The notes beneath the pieces were generated by a model. It was given only the letters and a program-made list of their open reading frames with translations, made no database searches and had not been told where the DNA came from. Of a stretch of 31,729 bases of DNA, positions 5,996 to 15,256 are shown in pieces. Each line of letters begins with the position of its first letter. Within the stretch, counting starts at the first letter, position 1. Position numbers and translations under genes: made by a program. This DNA is from a virus, in the IMG/VR virus record IMGVR_UViG_3300013132_000159, positions 1-31,729 of that record, one strand, 5' to 3'.

Positions 5996-6471
5996 TGCCG
6001 AGGGCGAAGCGTGGCGGTGCCCGTCAAGGAGAGATGGGTAAGGCGTATCCGAATCGTACTGATCTGAACCAGAACCGTCAGCCTGTTCAGGTGGCATCTG
6101 GTTTGCCGTATGGGCAGCGTCAGGCTTTGGAGGCGGCGCAAGCGTCGATGCCTTTGCCTGATGCGCCTTCTGTTCCCTCGGCATCGGCTCCTGTTCCCCC
6201 TCGCCCGCAGGGGCCGATGCCGGGGACTTTGGGTCGGTTTGATCGGGGGACGGAACGTCCCGATGAGCCGTTGACTGCGGGTATGGATATGGGTGCTGGG
6301 CCAGGCCGGGAGGCTTTGGCTCGGGGTGTGATGTTGACGCAGGACGATCAGTTGGTGTCGCAGTTGCGTGCGTTGTATTCCGTTTTTCCGAGTAGTGATG
6401 TGTTGCGGTTGCTGCAAGTTGCGGAGTCGCGTCAGCGTTCGCAGGGTATGCCCGGGATGCAGGGGATGTAG
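5995..6471 (+). CDS. Pro/Gln/Met-rich virion-module protein (158 aa)
   Basis: A 158-aa protein between portal and the giant protein, overlapping both by one base (TGATG and TAGTG). The N-terminus is basic (PRAKRGGARQG). The middle (about residues 48-105) is low-complexity and rich in Pro, Ala and Gly. A C-terminal helix (about 112-150, LVSQLRALYSVFPSSDVLRLLQ) is followed by a Met/Gly tail. The composition resembles the portal's C-terminal tail. It is probably a disordered adaptor or minor head protein; no family is recognised. Confidence 0.7.
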   Translation: MPRAKRGGARQGEMGKAYPNRTDLNQNRQPVQVASGLPYGQRQALEAAQASMPLPDAPSVPSASAPVPPRPQGPMPGTLGRFDRGTERPDEPLTAGMDMGAGPGREALARGVMLTQDDQLVSQLRALYSVFPSSDVLRLLQVAESRQRSQGMPGMQGM

Positions 6472-9400
6472 TGGGTTCATACGACGACGAAATCGAAGCG
6501 ATCCGACAGAATTCAATTCAGAATGATCTGACTCGCCAGTATGTGACCCAGGTTCAGGGTACTGGTGCGAATACTGCTCGTAATATTGAAACTTTGCTAT
6601 CTGATTTCCCGTGGCTGGCGATGAGTCCGGGTATCACTTATGCGCTTGGTGTGCAGGGCATTTCTGGTGAGGCTGCTAATGGTGTTGCTCAGGCCGAATT
6701 GCAACGGCAGGTGCAAGCCAACCCGAATGCTTACGAGCATAAGGTCACTTCTCGGAGGAAGAAGAAGGATAAGGGCGGTGGCCTTCTAGATTTCATCACC
6801 GAACCTATTGGTGATTTGTTGACGATGGAATCACCGATCCCTGGTGTTACTCCTATTGCTAGGGGTTTCTTTACTGGTTTGCAAGGTGGTCAGGATTTGG
6901 TGGGTGCGCGTTTGCGGGGAGTCGCGTCTGGTTATGCAGAAGCCCCGTGGTACACCCAATTTTTGTATACCAATCCGCTGACAGCGCCCCTTGCTGCTGA
7001 TGTTGGCGCAACAGTCAAGGGCGTTAGCCAAGGCGTAGAGGGTAAAGAAACCCTGGGAGAGCAGGTTGGCGGTGCTATCACCGGAGCCGCGCAAACTGCG
7101 TTGATGCCAACCATTGAACAGAACACCGCTGGTCAGGTTGCTCTTGCTCTTGCTCGGGGCCAGGAGGTTGATCTTGGGTCAGGTCTTTTCCCTGATCCAG
7201 AATCAAAGATTGGGAAGGCTCAGGCTGAAGCGGCACGCGAGTATTCGCCTTATCTAATTGGTGGTCATGCTTGGACTCCCGGTCGCGCTGTCGCTGGCGA
7301 ATTGTTTGATCCAAATACAGCACCGTTCACCATCATGTCTGGAACTTTGGACGCTGCGGTTGCTATCGCTGCTGACCCGGCAGCGGCGGCATTCAACAAA
7401 CTGGGGCAAGCGAACCGTGCCCGCAAGTTGATTGCACCAACTACCGAGATCCGTGGTGCAACAGCCCCCGGCTTTAAGTGGTTGCGTCCCCAAAGCGCAG
7501 AAGAACTAGTTGCGTTGCGTGAAGGTATCCGCATCACCGCAGAAGGTCGCCGTCGGGTTTACACGCAAGGCGGGACCACCATCTCCCAAGACTTGTTTGA
7601 ACAGATGGGCGGTGTGGTTGGTCGCCGCCCGCTGTTCAGCCCTAATAGTGCTGTCAGTTGGTTGTACGGCGAGACTGGCGAAGCGTTGGTGCAGCGGATC
7701 GCTAGCACAAACAACATTACGAACGGGTCGGTTGCACAGATTCGTTGGGCTTTCAACAACAAGATTCCGGTTACGTTGGCGCAAGAACTTGCTGGCACTA
7801 CTGATCCCAGCACAATCCGAGTGATTCTGGCCCGTGCGCTTGGTACCGAAATCAACAAGGTTCCTGTTTGGCGTAACGGCACTCAGTTGAACCGTTGGTT
7901 GATTGATAATCCCGAGCGGATTATCGACGCCGACAATTTGGATGCTTCGCTCCGCAATATTGAAGGTGTGCTTGTTACCGCAAAGGTGGGCGTTGATGAC
8001 ACCGTTGACGCTGACGGTAATGTTGTGCAGGGCATCCGTTCGATTCTTGATAACTACATTGCTGCCGATAACGCTGGTTATAGATACGCTGCTGTTAACG
8101 CAGTTTTTGACACGCTTGCAGCACAGTTGCGGTCTGCTGGGGTGGACACCGCAACAGTCAAAAAGATGACGCAAGTTATCGGTCAGCGTCGTGCTGAGGC
8201 GGCACGTTATTGGATTGATGCTTTGACGGGCGACAACGTGCGAATCCCCGTCCAAGTCGGTAATGAAATTATCGAAATTGATAGCCCGTTGATGATGATG
8301 GACCGGCTTCGCAACAATATTGTTCTTCCCGACGCCCGCGATCTACGCGCTCTTATCAATAGCGCCAATTGGATTTCGACCGTCAAGGGCAGCGGTTTGG
8401 TTCGGACTGGTGGAGCAATCGGAGATTTCTTCATCAGCGGCGTTTGGAAGCCTTTTGTGCTTCTTCGCCCAGCGTGGACTGTGCGTGTCGTTGGTGAAGA
8501 AATGTTCCGCATTGCTGTTGGTGGTAGCGGAGGTTTCTTCCGTCATCCGATTTCGTATATCTCTGCCATCGTTGGCGATTCTGAGGTTTCTAATTACACA
8601 CGATTTGTGATGCGGTTGACGGATCGCAACGCTCCCATGCGCGATGCGATGCTTGACTATTACCGGGGTTTGAGAAATCCTTCAGCAGAAGAAACAACAT
8701 TCTTGCGGTTCTTGGAGCGTGAAGCAGAAACACCTGGGATCACCAATTGGACAGAGTGGAAGCGTCGGCTTGGTGCAGCCGGTGACGATGTGTTGGGCGA
8801 AACCTTCGACCGCGATGATGAAGAAGGTTTGGGTGCCGCAACTAACAATTTGTTCAGGGGTTTGCAAACCGAAACACGCCGACCTGTTGGTTCAGGTGGA
8901 TACGTTGCTATCGACGCTGCAAACAATCCAGAGGCACCCAGGGCGCTTCTGGAAGAAATCCGACGATTCAACGCTGATCCCGAAGTGCGTCGCGCTTTGA
9001 GTTCGACAATGGAAGAATTCCGTGCGTGGGGTCGCACCGCCGAAGGTTTGGAGCGGCGTCGGGCTTTGGCTGCTGGCCGTCGCTCTGAAGATCCTCTTAG
9101 CGCATTGGCTGATGACGATGCGGTATTCGATTCTTGGGTTGAGAGGGTCGTTTATAGCCGTCTTGAAGATTTCACGCAAGGCAATTCTGAAATCTTGTTT
9201 GCTATCCGCAATGGGCGTAGAACATCAGATGGCATCCGTCTGTTTGACCGCAACGGGGAATCCACTCGGGCGGCACGCAATTGGGCTAACGATCTTTTGC
9301 AAGACCCGAACCAGCCGACTCCTGCTTTCATCAAGGCTCATCAAAGCATTGTGAAGGTTGGTGACCGCAATCAGATGACTTGGTTGAACAATGCTGTTCG

Positions 9401-11210
9401 TACCATGTTCGATACTTTGGGAGCAAAGCCAACAAACTTCTTGAATCGTTCTCCTGAATATCGGATCAAGTATTGGTCTGAGATTGAAAACATGGCTGGG
9501 AGTCTGTCCCCCCAGGCTAAGACAAGGTTGCTTCGCAATCTTGATAGTGGGGAGATTGGGCGGTTGATGCCCGGTCAGCGCAATCGTCTGCGTTCTGTTC
9601 TCTCTGGAGAAGGTCAGGGTTCGTTGTCTTTGGCCGACGCTGATCGTCTTGCGAAGCAGCGTTCCCTTGACCATGTTGAGGGTTTGCTTTACACCATGTC
9701 GAAGAAGAACCAGACTGCGGATGCTATGCGGTTGGCGTTCCCGTTTGCTGAGGCGTGGAAGGAAGTGATTACGACTTGGGGGCGTCTGATTTCGGAGTAT
9801 CCGCAGACGTTGCCTCGGTTCCAGCAGGTTTACACGGGGATGCGCGAATCGGAGTTCGATCCGATTACTGGTCTGCCAGTTGGTTCTGGTGAAGGATTCA
9901 TCCACTTCGATGATCGAACGAACCAAGAAGTGTTTACTTATCCTGGGTCGGCATTAGCAAGCAAGTTCCTGACGGGCGTTCCGATGCCGTTGACTGGTTC
10001 TGTTCAGGGTTTGAACATGATTGGTACGGGTATCCCGGCTTTGGGTCCTGCGGTTTCTTTGCCGACTTCTTGGATTCTGCCTGATAAGCCGAAGTATGAC
10101 CAGTTGCGGAATGTGTTGTTCCCGTATGGGGTGCCTGAGAAGGCATCTGATTTCTTTACTCCGGCTTGGGCGAGGACAATGCTGCGAGCCGTCACCGCAT
10201 CAACTAACGACCGTGTGTATATGAACACGATCTTTGATGTGGCTCGTTATCTGCAATCCACCGGCGAATACGACATTCAGGGCGATAACGCTAACGAAGA
10301 AATGGTGCGTCTGCTTGATGACGCGAAGTCGAAAGGCCGGTGGCTTTGGGCTATCCGTGCTATGGGCCAATCGACGTTGCCTTCTTCTCCTGCTTTTGAT
10401 CCTCTGGTCAAGGACCCTGAGGGCAACCTTGTGATGTTGCAGAAGGTGATTGAGGATTACCAGAAGATTCAGAAGCGGACCCGTAAGGAAGGTGGGTCTG
10501 GCGGGGATGCGTTCGATAAGTTCCTAGAGAAGTGGGGTGTTGACAATCTTCTGGTAACGCAATCGAAGTCCAGCCGTGAGATTCCTGGGTTGACTTCCAA
10601 CAAGGAGCAGCGGGATTGGGCTAGGGCGAATCCTGATCTTGTGGACCGTTACCCGAGGATTTGGGCGCTTTATGCCCCGGAGGGTTCGCAGCATGACCAG
10701 ACGGCGTACGACGCACAGTTGGAGGAAGGGCTGCGTGATCCGCTGTTGGGTCAGGGCGGATTGGAGCGTATCCGTCGGGCGAACGACAAGTTGGCTACGC
10801 ATCTGTATCGGCGTGCCCGTGAAGCGTTGCTGAATGAGAACATGCGTGCGAGTGAGCGTGCGGATCGGTTGCGTCAGTTGAAGGTTGAGTTGCTGCGCGA
10901 CTATCCGGGTTATTCAGAAACGCCGTTTGCTCGGGATAACGAGGCGTTGATTGTCCAGTTGGAGCAGTCGTTGGCTGATCCGCAGTTGATGAAAACGCAG
11001 GCTGGTCGGGGTTTGGCTGAGTATTTTGTGTTGCGGGCGCAGGCTCAGGCTGGGTTGGCTCGGGCTGGTATTGCTTGGCCCCCTGCTTCTAAGGCGGCGA
11101 GTGCTGTGCGGGATGCGTTGTTGCGGGCGGGCGAGTCTTTGCGTAACAAGTATCCTGCTTTTGGGCGTATGTGGGATGAAGTGTTGCAGTACGAGATTGA
11201 TGTGGAGTGA
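6471..11210 (+). CDS. Giant 1579-aa virion protein, probably internal or ejected
   Basis: The largest gene of the window, between portal and capsid genes. Starts at GTG 6471 overlapping the previous stop. Visible segments are: a helical N-terminus (1-90); a basic patch SRRKKKDKGGG (94-104); Gly/Ala-rich amphipathic stretches (about 105-320) that could insert into or cross membranes; a hydrophobic, aromatic segment around 650-690 (VWKPFVLLRPAWTVRVVG); an FPFAEAWKEV segment near 1085; a hydrophobic Gly/Pro-rich stretch around 1170-1200; and a long charged helical C-terminus. No catalytic motif is recognised. Position and size resemble internal virion or ejection proteins of short-tailed phages. 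A tape-measure-like role is less likely because no tube genes are nearby. The 6980-9370 part appears to use more C-ending and A-rich codons than the 9500-11200 part. Confidence 0.72.
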   Translation: MGSYDDEIEAIRQNSIQNDLTRQYVTQVQGTGANTARNIETLLSDFPWLAMSPGITYALGVQGISGEAANGVAQAELQRQVQANPNAYEHKVTSRRKKKDKGGGLLDFITEPIGDLLTMESPIPGVTPIARGFFTGLQGGQDLVGARLRGVASGYAEAPWYTQFLYTNPLTAPLAADVGATVKGVSQGVEGKETLGEQVGGAITGAAQTALMPTIEQNTAGQVALALARGQEVDLGSGLFPDPESKIGKAQAEAAREYSPYLIGGHAWTPGRAVAGELFDPNTAPFTIMSGTLDAAVAIAADPAAAAFNKLGQANRARKLIAPTTEIRGATAPGFKWLRPQSAEELVALREGIRITAEGRRRVYTQGGTTISQDLFEQMGGVVGRRPLFSPNSAVSWLYGETGEALVQRIASTNNITNGSVAQIRWAFNNKIPVTLAQELAGTTDPSTIRVILARALGTEINKVPVWRNGTQLNRWLIDNPERIIDADNLDASLRNIEGVLVTAKVGVDDTVDADGNVVQGIRSILDNYIAADNAGYRYAAVNAVFDTLAAQLRSAGVDTATVKKMTQVIGQRRAEAARYWIDALTGDNVRIPVQVGNEIIEIDSPLMMMDRLRNNIVLPDARDLRALINSANWISTVKGSGLVRTGGAIGDFFISGVWKPFVLLRPAWTVRVVGEEMFRIAVGGSGGFFRHPISYISAIVGDSEVSNYTRFVMRLTDRNAPMRDAMLDYYRGLRNPSAEETTFLRFLEREAETPGITNWTEWKRRLGAAGDDVLGETFDRDDEEGLGAATNNLFRGLQTETRRPVGSGGYVAIDAANNPEAPRALLEEIRRFNADPEVRRALSSTMEEFRAWGRTAEGLERRRALAAGRRSEDPLSALADDDAVFDSWVERVVYSRLEDFTQGNSEILFAIRNGRRTSDGIRLFDRNGESTRAARNWANDLLQDPNQPTPAFIKAHQSIVKVGDRNQMTWLNNAVRTMFDTLGAKPTNFLNRSPEYRIKYWSEIENMAGSLSPQAKTRLLRNLDSGEIGRLMPGQRNRLRSVLSGEGQGSLSLADADRLAKQRSLDHVEGLLYTMSKKNQTADAMRLAFPFAEAWKEVITTWGRLISEYPQTLPRFQQVYTGMRESEFDPITGLPVGSGEGFIHFDDRTNQEVFTYPGSALASKFLTGVPMPLTGSVQGLNMIGTGIPALGPAVSLPTSWILPDKPKYDQLRNVLFPYGVPEKASDFFTPAWARTMLRAVTASTNDRVYMNTIFDVARYLQSTGEYDIQGDNANEEMVRLLDDAKSKGRWLWAIRAMGQSTLPSSPAFDPLVKDPEGNLVMLQKVIEDYQKIQKRTRKEGGSGGDAFDKFLEKWGVDNLLVTQSKSSREIPGLTSNKEQRDWARANPDLVDRYPRIWALYAPEGSQHDQTAYDAQLEEGLRDPLLGQGGLERIRRANDKLATHLYRRAREALLNENMRASERADRLRQLKVELLRDYPGYSETPFARDNEALIVQLEQSLADPQLMKTQAGRGLAEYFVLRAQAQAGLARAGIAWPPASKAASAVRDALLRAGESLRNKYPAFGRMWDEVLQYEIDVE

Positions 11211-11218
11211 GGTAGATA

Positions 11219-11950
11219 ATGACTACTCCGGCAGAACAAATGGCTACTGCTATCGCTCAGGCACAGCAAGAGGCAGCAAACGTTGCTAACCCTTGGGGTG
11301 CTTACATTGGGTTTGATGGCGTCCCTAACCTTCCTAAGCGTCGGGTGCCTGTTCTCTCAAATCCTTATTTTGATGTTGAAGGCATTTCGCGTGAATCTAC
11401 GCCAACGTATGCCAATGAGGAAATTATCCCGATTTACAAACAAGGGTTTGAGTGGTCGTTTGCTTCCTTGCCACAAGATGATATTAGTGATTTGCAGCAG
11501 CGTCTAGTTGCGTCTGGACTTTTGCGGCAATATTCCCCTGGCTTTTGGGATGCTTCTTCTGCATCAGCAATGGAATATGTGATGACCATTGCTAACTTTT
11601 CTGGCAAGAAGTATGACGAAGTCTTGAATCAGTTGGTTGCTGCTGGCGGGATTCAGAAAGCCCCTTCTGCTGGCGGCGGCGGTGGTTTGGCTGCCCCGAC
11701 GATGACCGATGAGGACATTCGGATGGTGGCAAACAAGACTGCTCAGGGTGTGTTGGGTAGGAATCTGCGTGAGGATGAAATCAGCGGGTTCGTCCCGGCG
11801 TTTCGCAGCATGTTTGCTGGGGGTACGTCGGCGGCTACTGCTGGTGAGACTGTGGTCCGTGAGCAGGTCGCACCAGATGAGGCTGCTGCCTATGGTCTTG
11901 GTAATGTTATGCAGTCGATTGGTTCGTTGCTTGGTGGCGGTGGACGCTGA
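11219..11950 (+). CDS. Virion-associated protein (243 aa)
   Basis: Starts at ATG 11219 after GAGTGAGGT, 8 nt past the giant gene. Residues 1-150 are mixed alpha/beta. A Gly-rich linker (about 151-157) leads to a compact helical domain (about 160-215, TMTDEDIRMVANKTAQGVLG) that resembles recurrent helical modules of phage head-internal proteins. The C-terminus is Gly-rich. First of three consecutive, translationally coupled genes likely encoding partners of the giant protein. Function is inferred from position only. Confidence 0.65.
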   Translation: MTTPAEQMATAIAQAQQEAANVANPWGAYIGFDGVPNLPKRRVPVLSNPYFDVEGISRESTPTYANEEIIPIYKQGFEWSFASLPQDDISDLQQRLVASGLLRQYSPGFWDASSASAMEYVMTIANFSGKKYDEVLNQLVAAGGIQKAPSAGGGGGLAAPTMTDEDIRMVANKTAQGVLGRNLREDEISGFVPAFRSMFAGGTSAATAGETVVREQVAPDEAAAYGLGNVMQSIGSLLGGGGR

Positions 11951-12813
11951 TGGCTACTCCTGAGCAGATGCAGCAGGCTAGGGAACTGTTCCCTGGTTAT
12001 GCGTGGATGTTGGACATTCCTGAGTTGGCCGACATTATTGGTCGGGCGGCTGAGGAACGGTGGGCTGCGGATCGTATCCAGGGGGCGTTGCAGGGTACTG
12101 GTTGGTGGCGTGAGCGGAACGCGATTGCTCGTCAATGGCAGGAGTTGACGCAGACCGATCCGGCTGAGGCGACTCGTCAGCAGAACATGCTGGCGTTGCA
12201 GATGCGTCAATGGGCTGCGAGTGTCGGTTTGCAGATTACTGCTGACGATGCTGCGTATGTTGCTGGGTTGTCGTTGGCGAGGGGTGCGAGTGAGAGCGAG
12301 TGGAAGGGGGGTATCTATCAGGAGTTTGCTGGGGTTCGGGGGCAGCGTCCTTCGACGGTGCGGGATCAGATGGGTGCGATGGCGGCGCAGTATGCGGTGC
12401 CGCTATCGGATCAGACTGTGGATAAATGGTCGCAAGATTTGGCTACCGGCATGGTCGATATGAATATGTACGAGTCTTATCTGCGTGAGCAGGCTAAGAG
12501 TTTGTTCCCCGGATTGTCGAATGCGATTGATCGGGGCATTACCGTTCAGCAGTATGTGCAGCCGTACGCTCAGATTGCGGTGCAGGAGTTGGGGTTGAAT
12601 CCTGGGGAGATTGATTGGCGTGATCCGAAGTGGAACACGGCGATTCACCGGGTTGATCCTAAGACGGGTGTGCCGACTTCGATGAGTCTTGCTGATTGGA
12701 CGAAGGAACTGCGGACGAACGCTGTGTATGGTTTCGATCAGACGCAGCGGGCGCAGGAGCAGGCGGCTGCGTTGTCGCAGGGGTTGTTGCAGCGGTTTGG
12801 GAGGGCTGCCTGA
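11950..12813 (+). CDS. Virion-associated helical protein (287 aa)
   Basis: The ATG overlaps the previous stop (TGATG). The start MATPEQMQQARELFPGYAWM and the segment ADRIQGALQGTGWWRERNAI (about residues 40-60) recall a recurrent module in phage tape-measure or internal virion proteins, where a short helical repeat carries a conserved Trp-Trp. The rest is largely alpha-helical, with an aromatic, Asp-rich stretch near residues 220-245. It probably assembles in the head or is co-ejected with its neighbours. No enzymatic motif is recognised. Confidence 0.65.
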   Translation: MATPEQMQQARELFPGYAWMLDIPELADIIGRAAEERWAADRIQGALQGTGWWRERNAIARQWQELTQTDPAEATRQQNMLALQMRQWAASVGLQITADDAAYVAGLSLARGASESEWKGGIYQEFAGVRGQRPSTVRDQMGAMAAQYAVPLSDQTVDKWSQDLATGMVDMNMYESYLREQAKSLFPGLSNAIDRGITVQQYVQPYAQIAVQELGLNPGEIDWRDPKWNTAIHRVDPKTGVPTSMSLADWTKELRTNAVYGFDQTQRAQEQAAALSQGLLQRFGRAA

Positions 12814-13619
12814 TGGCTGGTGCGTTTGAGCAAATTCAGTCTGCGTTGGATCAGTATGGTTTGGGTTCGTTGGCGACTTGGGCGTGGGGTCGTTTTCAGG
12901 AGGGCGCTTCTCTTGATGTGATTATGATGGAGGTATATCAGCGCCCCGAGTTCCGTGCTACATATCCTGAGTATGAGGTGTTGGCGCAGCGTGGCCGTGC
13001 CTACTCGGTCGCTGAACTTCAGGCGTACCGCCGTGCCGTTGTTGGCATCTTCCGTCAGTACGGCATCCCCGAGACTTTCTACGACACGACCGAGGAACTT
13101 TCTCGCTTCGCTATGAACGAGGTGTCGGTCGCTGAGATTAGCCAGCGGGTGGCGCAGGCTTCTCGGGCGGTGTATCAGAGCCCCCCCGAAGTCCGCATGG
13201 AACTAGAGCGTATGTATAATGTGCGTCCGGGGGATTTGGTGGCGTTCTGGCTGGACCCCGAGAAGGCCACTCCCATGCTGGAGCAGCAGTTCCTTTCCGC
13301 TGAGATTGGCGCACAGGCTCTCACTACTGGCTTCGGCATGTTGACGACTGATGAAGCGCAGCAGTTGGCCCAGCGGGGCACCACATCTGAGCAGGCGCAG
13401 CGTGGTTTCGCTGCCCTGGCGCAAAGCCAAGAGTTGTTCAATCCGCTTGCTGGCGAGCAGCAGATCGAACGGGAGACTCAGTTCGGTGCTGCGTTCGCTG
13501 GGGATGTGACTGCCCAGCGGCAGATCGAACGGCGTCGCCAGGAGCGGCAGGCACAGTTCGGTGGGGGCGGCGGCTATGCGATGGGCCGTGAGGGAGTCAC
13601 GGGGCTTACCGCAGAATAG
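12813..13619 (+). CDS. Virion-associated helical protein (268 aa)
   Basis: ATG 12813 overlaps the stop of the upstream gene; the longer in-frame start at 12696 is rejected because it lies inside that gene. The protein is alpha-helical (ALDQYGLGSLATWAWGRFQE at 11-30, then helices to about 210) with a Gln/Arg-rich coiled C-terminus (about 220-255) and a Gly-rich tail. The order of short helical modules with conserved Phe/Tyr and Pro (REFRATYPEYEVL-type) resembles companion proteins in other short-tailed actinophages. It closes the giant-protein cluster; a 173-nt gap with a promoter candidate follows. The function is virion-structural by context. Confidence 0.65.
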   Translation: MAGAFEQIQSALDQYGLGSLATWAWGRFQEGASLDVIMMEVYQRPEFRATYPEYEVLAQRGRAYSVAELQAYRRAVVGIFRQYGIPETFYDTTEELSRFAMNEVSVAEISQRVAQASRAVYQSPPEVRMELERMYNVRPGDLVAFWLDPEKATPMLEQQFLSAEIGAQALTTGFGMLTTDEAQQLAQRGTTSEQAQRGFAALAQSQELFNPLAGEQQIERETQFGAAFAGDVTAQRQIERRRQERQAQFGGGGGYAMGREGVTGLTAE

Positions 13620-13631
13620 TCTGCTGAATGT

Positions 13632-13660
13632 TTGCAGATATGCGTTGAACCTGCTAATAA
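13632..13660 (+). promoter_or_regulatory. Candidate promoter before scaffold and capsid
   Basis: TTGCAG, 17 nt, TAATAA(T) lies in the 173-nt gap preceding the scaffold gene. The match is modest, but this is the longest gap within the structural module and precedes the genes needed in highest amount. Confidence 0.4.
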
Positions 13661-13746
13661 TGTCTTTGAGCGTGTGCTAACCATGTGTGCTTCGACGGAG
13701 GCCGTGGTGGGCCGTTCGACAACGATAGGTCAGTTTGACCCCGCCG

Positions 13747-13766
13747 GTCCCATACCTCCGTGGGAC
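13747..13766 (+). promoter_or_regulatory. Leader stem-loop upstream of the scaffold gene
   Basis: GTCCCA-N8-TGGGAC is a perfect 6-bp stem ending 11 nt before the AAGGAG ribosome-binding site. No T-run follows. It is probably an mRNA leader structure influencing stability or initiation. Confidence 0.4.
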
Positions 13767-13792
13767 TGAGTACGGACAAGGAGCGAAACCGA

Positions 13793-14242
13793 ATGTCAGA
13801 TTTCCATACCGATTCGGACGGAATCGAAGTCGAACCTGAGGCCCGCGGGCTGCGGAAGCAGTTGGAGCAGGAACTTCAGGCCAAGCGTGAGGCTGAGTCT
13901 CGGGCTGCGAAGGCAGAGCGGGAGTTGGCGTTCGCTAAGGCTGGGATCGACCTTGCTGATTCTCGCCTTTCGTATTTCGTGAAGGGATACGACGGGGAGA
14001 TTGACGCAGAGAAGATTCGGATGGCTGCGATGGAGGCAGGTTTCCTGTCTGCGCCGACGCCGGATGTGCCTACTGAGGAACTTGTCCAGCATGAGAAGGC
14101 TGCGACTCTTTCTGCTGGCACTCAGACCGTCGATTTCGATACTGATGCGGAGTACCTGAATGCTCTCGCTCAGGCCCGTACGAAGGACGACGTAATTGCC
14201 CTTATGGACAAGTACGGTAGTCCTCGTACTTCTTTCGTCTAG
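13793..14242 (+). CDS. Capsid scaffolding protein
   Basis: A 149-aa acidic protein directly before the capsid gene. ATG 13793 follows AAGGAG with 9-nt spacing; the upstream in-frame start at 13760 overlaps the leader hairpin and is not preferred. Residues about 18-52 form a charged coiled coil (LRKQLEQELQAKREAESRAA), followed by a less regular middle and a short C-terminal helix (about 128-140). Order, length and coiled-coil character fit scaffolding proteins that guide prohead assembly and then leave. Assignment is by context and composition. Confidence 0.75.
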   Translation: MSDFHTDSDGIEVEPEARGLRKQLEQELQAKREAESRAAKAERELAFAKAGIDLADSRLSYFVKGYDGEIDAEKIRMAAMEAGFLSAPTPDVPTEELVQHEKAATLSAGTQTVDFDTDAEYLNALAQARTKDDVIALMDKYGSPRTSFV

Positions 14243-14277
14243 TCGGTATCAGTTTTTGCTTCTAGGAGGAAGCCAAA

Positions 14278-15246
14278 ATGCCTGATGCCCTTACCAAGAC
14301 CGGCTCGGTTGCGTGGGACCAGACCGCGTACAACCGGCTTGCTTACTTCGATCTTCGTCCTGAACTTTACATGGACGGATTCGCTGATGTTCAGCCGACT
14401 GCCCAGGCGATGCCTGGTGCTTCGGTTGTGTTCAACATCACTTCGGACATGGCGGTCGCTTCGACGGCGATCAACGAGTCCACCGACGTTGATGCGGTTG
14501 CTCTGTCGGACAGCGAGGTTACGCTGACGCTGGCCGAGTACGGCAACGTGGTCAAGTCCACCAAGAAGTTGCGGTCCGTTTCGTACCTTCCGGTGGATGA
14601 GGTTCTTATCAACGTCATCTCGTACAACGCTGGCGTGTCGATTGACACGATTTGCCGTGACGTTCTGAAGGCGGGCAGCAATGTCTCCTACGTCGGCGGC
14701 AAGACGGCTCGTAACACGATCACCCCGGACGACCACTTCGGTACGGCGACTGCCCGTACTGGTGCTCAGGCCGTTCGTCGGGCGGTCGCTCAGTTGCGGT
14801 CGGCCAACGTCCCCACGGTGGGTGGTGCGTACGCCGGGGTGATTCACCCGGACGTTTCGTACGACTTCCGTGGCGCTACTGGCGGTGCGAACTGGCGGGA
14901 TCCGCACACCTACTCGGCTCCCGATGCCATCTTCAATGGTGAGATCGGGCAGTTTGAGGGTGTCCGGTTCGTTGAGTCGCCCCGTGCCCCGATCTTCAGC
15001 GATGCGGGTTCGTCCACCACTCTGACGGACGTTTACGCTACGCTGATCCTCGGTCAGCAAGCGCTGGCGAAGGCGTGGAGCATTCAGGACGGCGGGTCGC
15101 CCATGCCGTCGGTGTTCCCGACTCCCATCGTGGACAACCTTCGTCGGTTCCTCGGCGCTGCGTGGTACTGGCTGGGTGCGTACGGCATCTTCCGCGAGGT
15201 TGCTCTGCGGCGGATTGAGTCGTCGTCCAGCATCGGCTCCAACTGA
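14278..15246 (+). CDS. Major capsid protein, N4-gp56-like
   Basis: A 322-aa protein with a near-perfect ribosome-binding site (AGGAGGA at 14264-14270, 7-nt spacing), as expected for the most abundant virion protein. The sequence follows the HK97-fold N4-gp56 family pattern: an N-terminal arm with a Tyr-rich start (TAYNRLAYFDLRPELYMDGF), a beta segment GASVVFNITSDM, the E-loop region with alternating Ser/Thr, a long spine helix (about 160-177), and an Arg-containing C-terminus. It forms the icosahedral shell. It lies between the scaffold gene and a strong terminator-like stem-loop. Confidence 0.87.
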   Translation: MPDALTKTGSVAWDQTAYNRLAYFDLRPELYMDGFADVQPTAQAMPGASVVFNITSDMAVASTAINESTDVDAVALSDSEVTLTLAEYGNVVKSTKKLRSVSYLPVDEVLINVISYNAGVSIDTICRDVLKAGSNVSYVGGKTARNTITPDDHFGTATARTGAQAVRRAVAQLRSANVPTVGGAYAGVIHPDVSYDFRGATGGANWRDPHTYSAPDAIFNGEIGQFEGVRFVESPRAPIFSDAGSSTTLTDVYATLILGQQALAKAWSIQDGGSPMPSVFPTPIVDNLRRFLGAAWYWLGAYGIFREVALRRIESSSSIGSN

Positions 15247-15256
15247 TAGATGGCTG

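Noticed and set aside
5147-6184. 345-codon reverse-strand frame opposite portal
   Set aside because: His/Arg/Thr-rich antisense translation with no ribosome-binding site; the portal frame is clearly the coding one.
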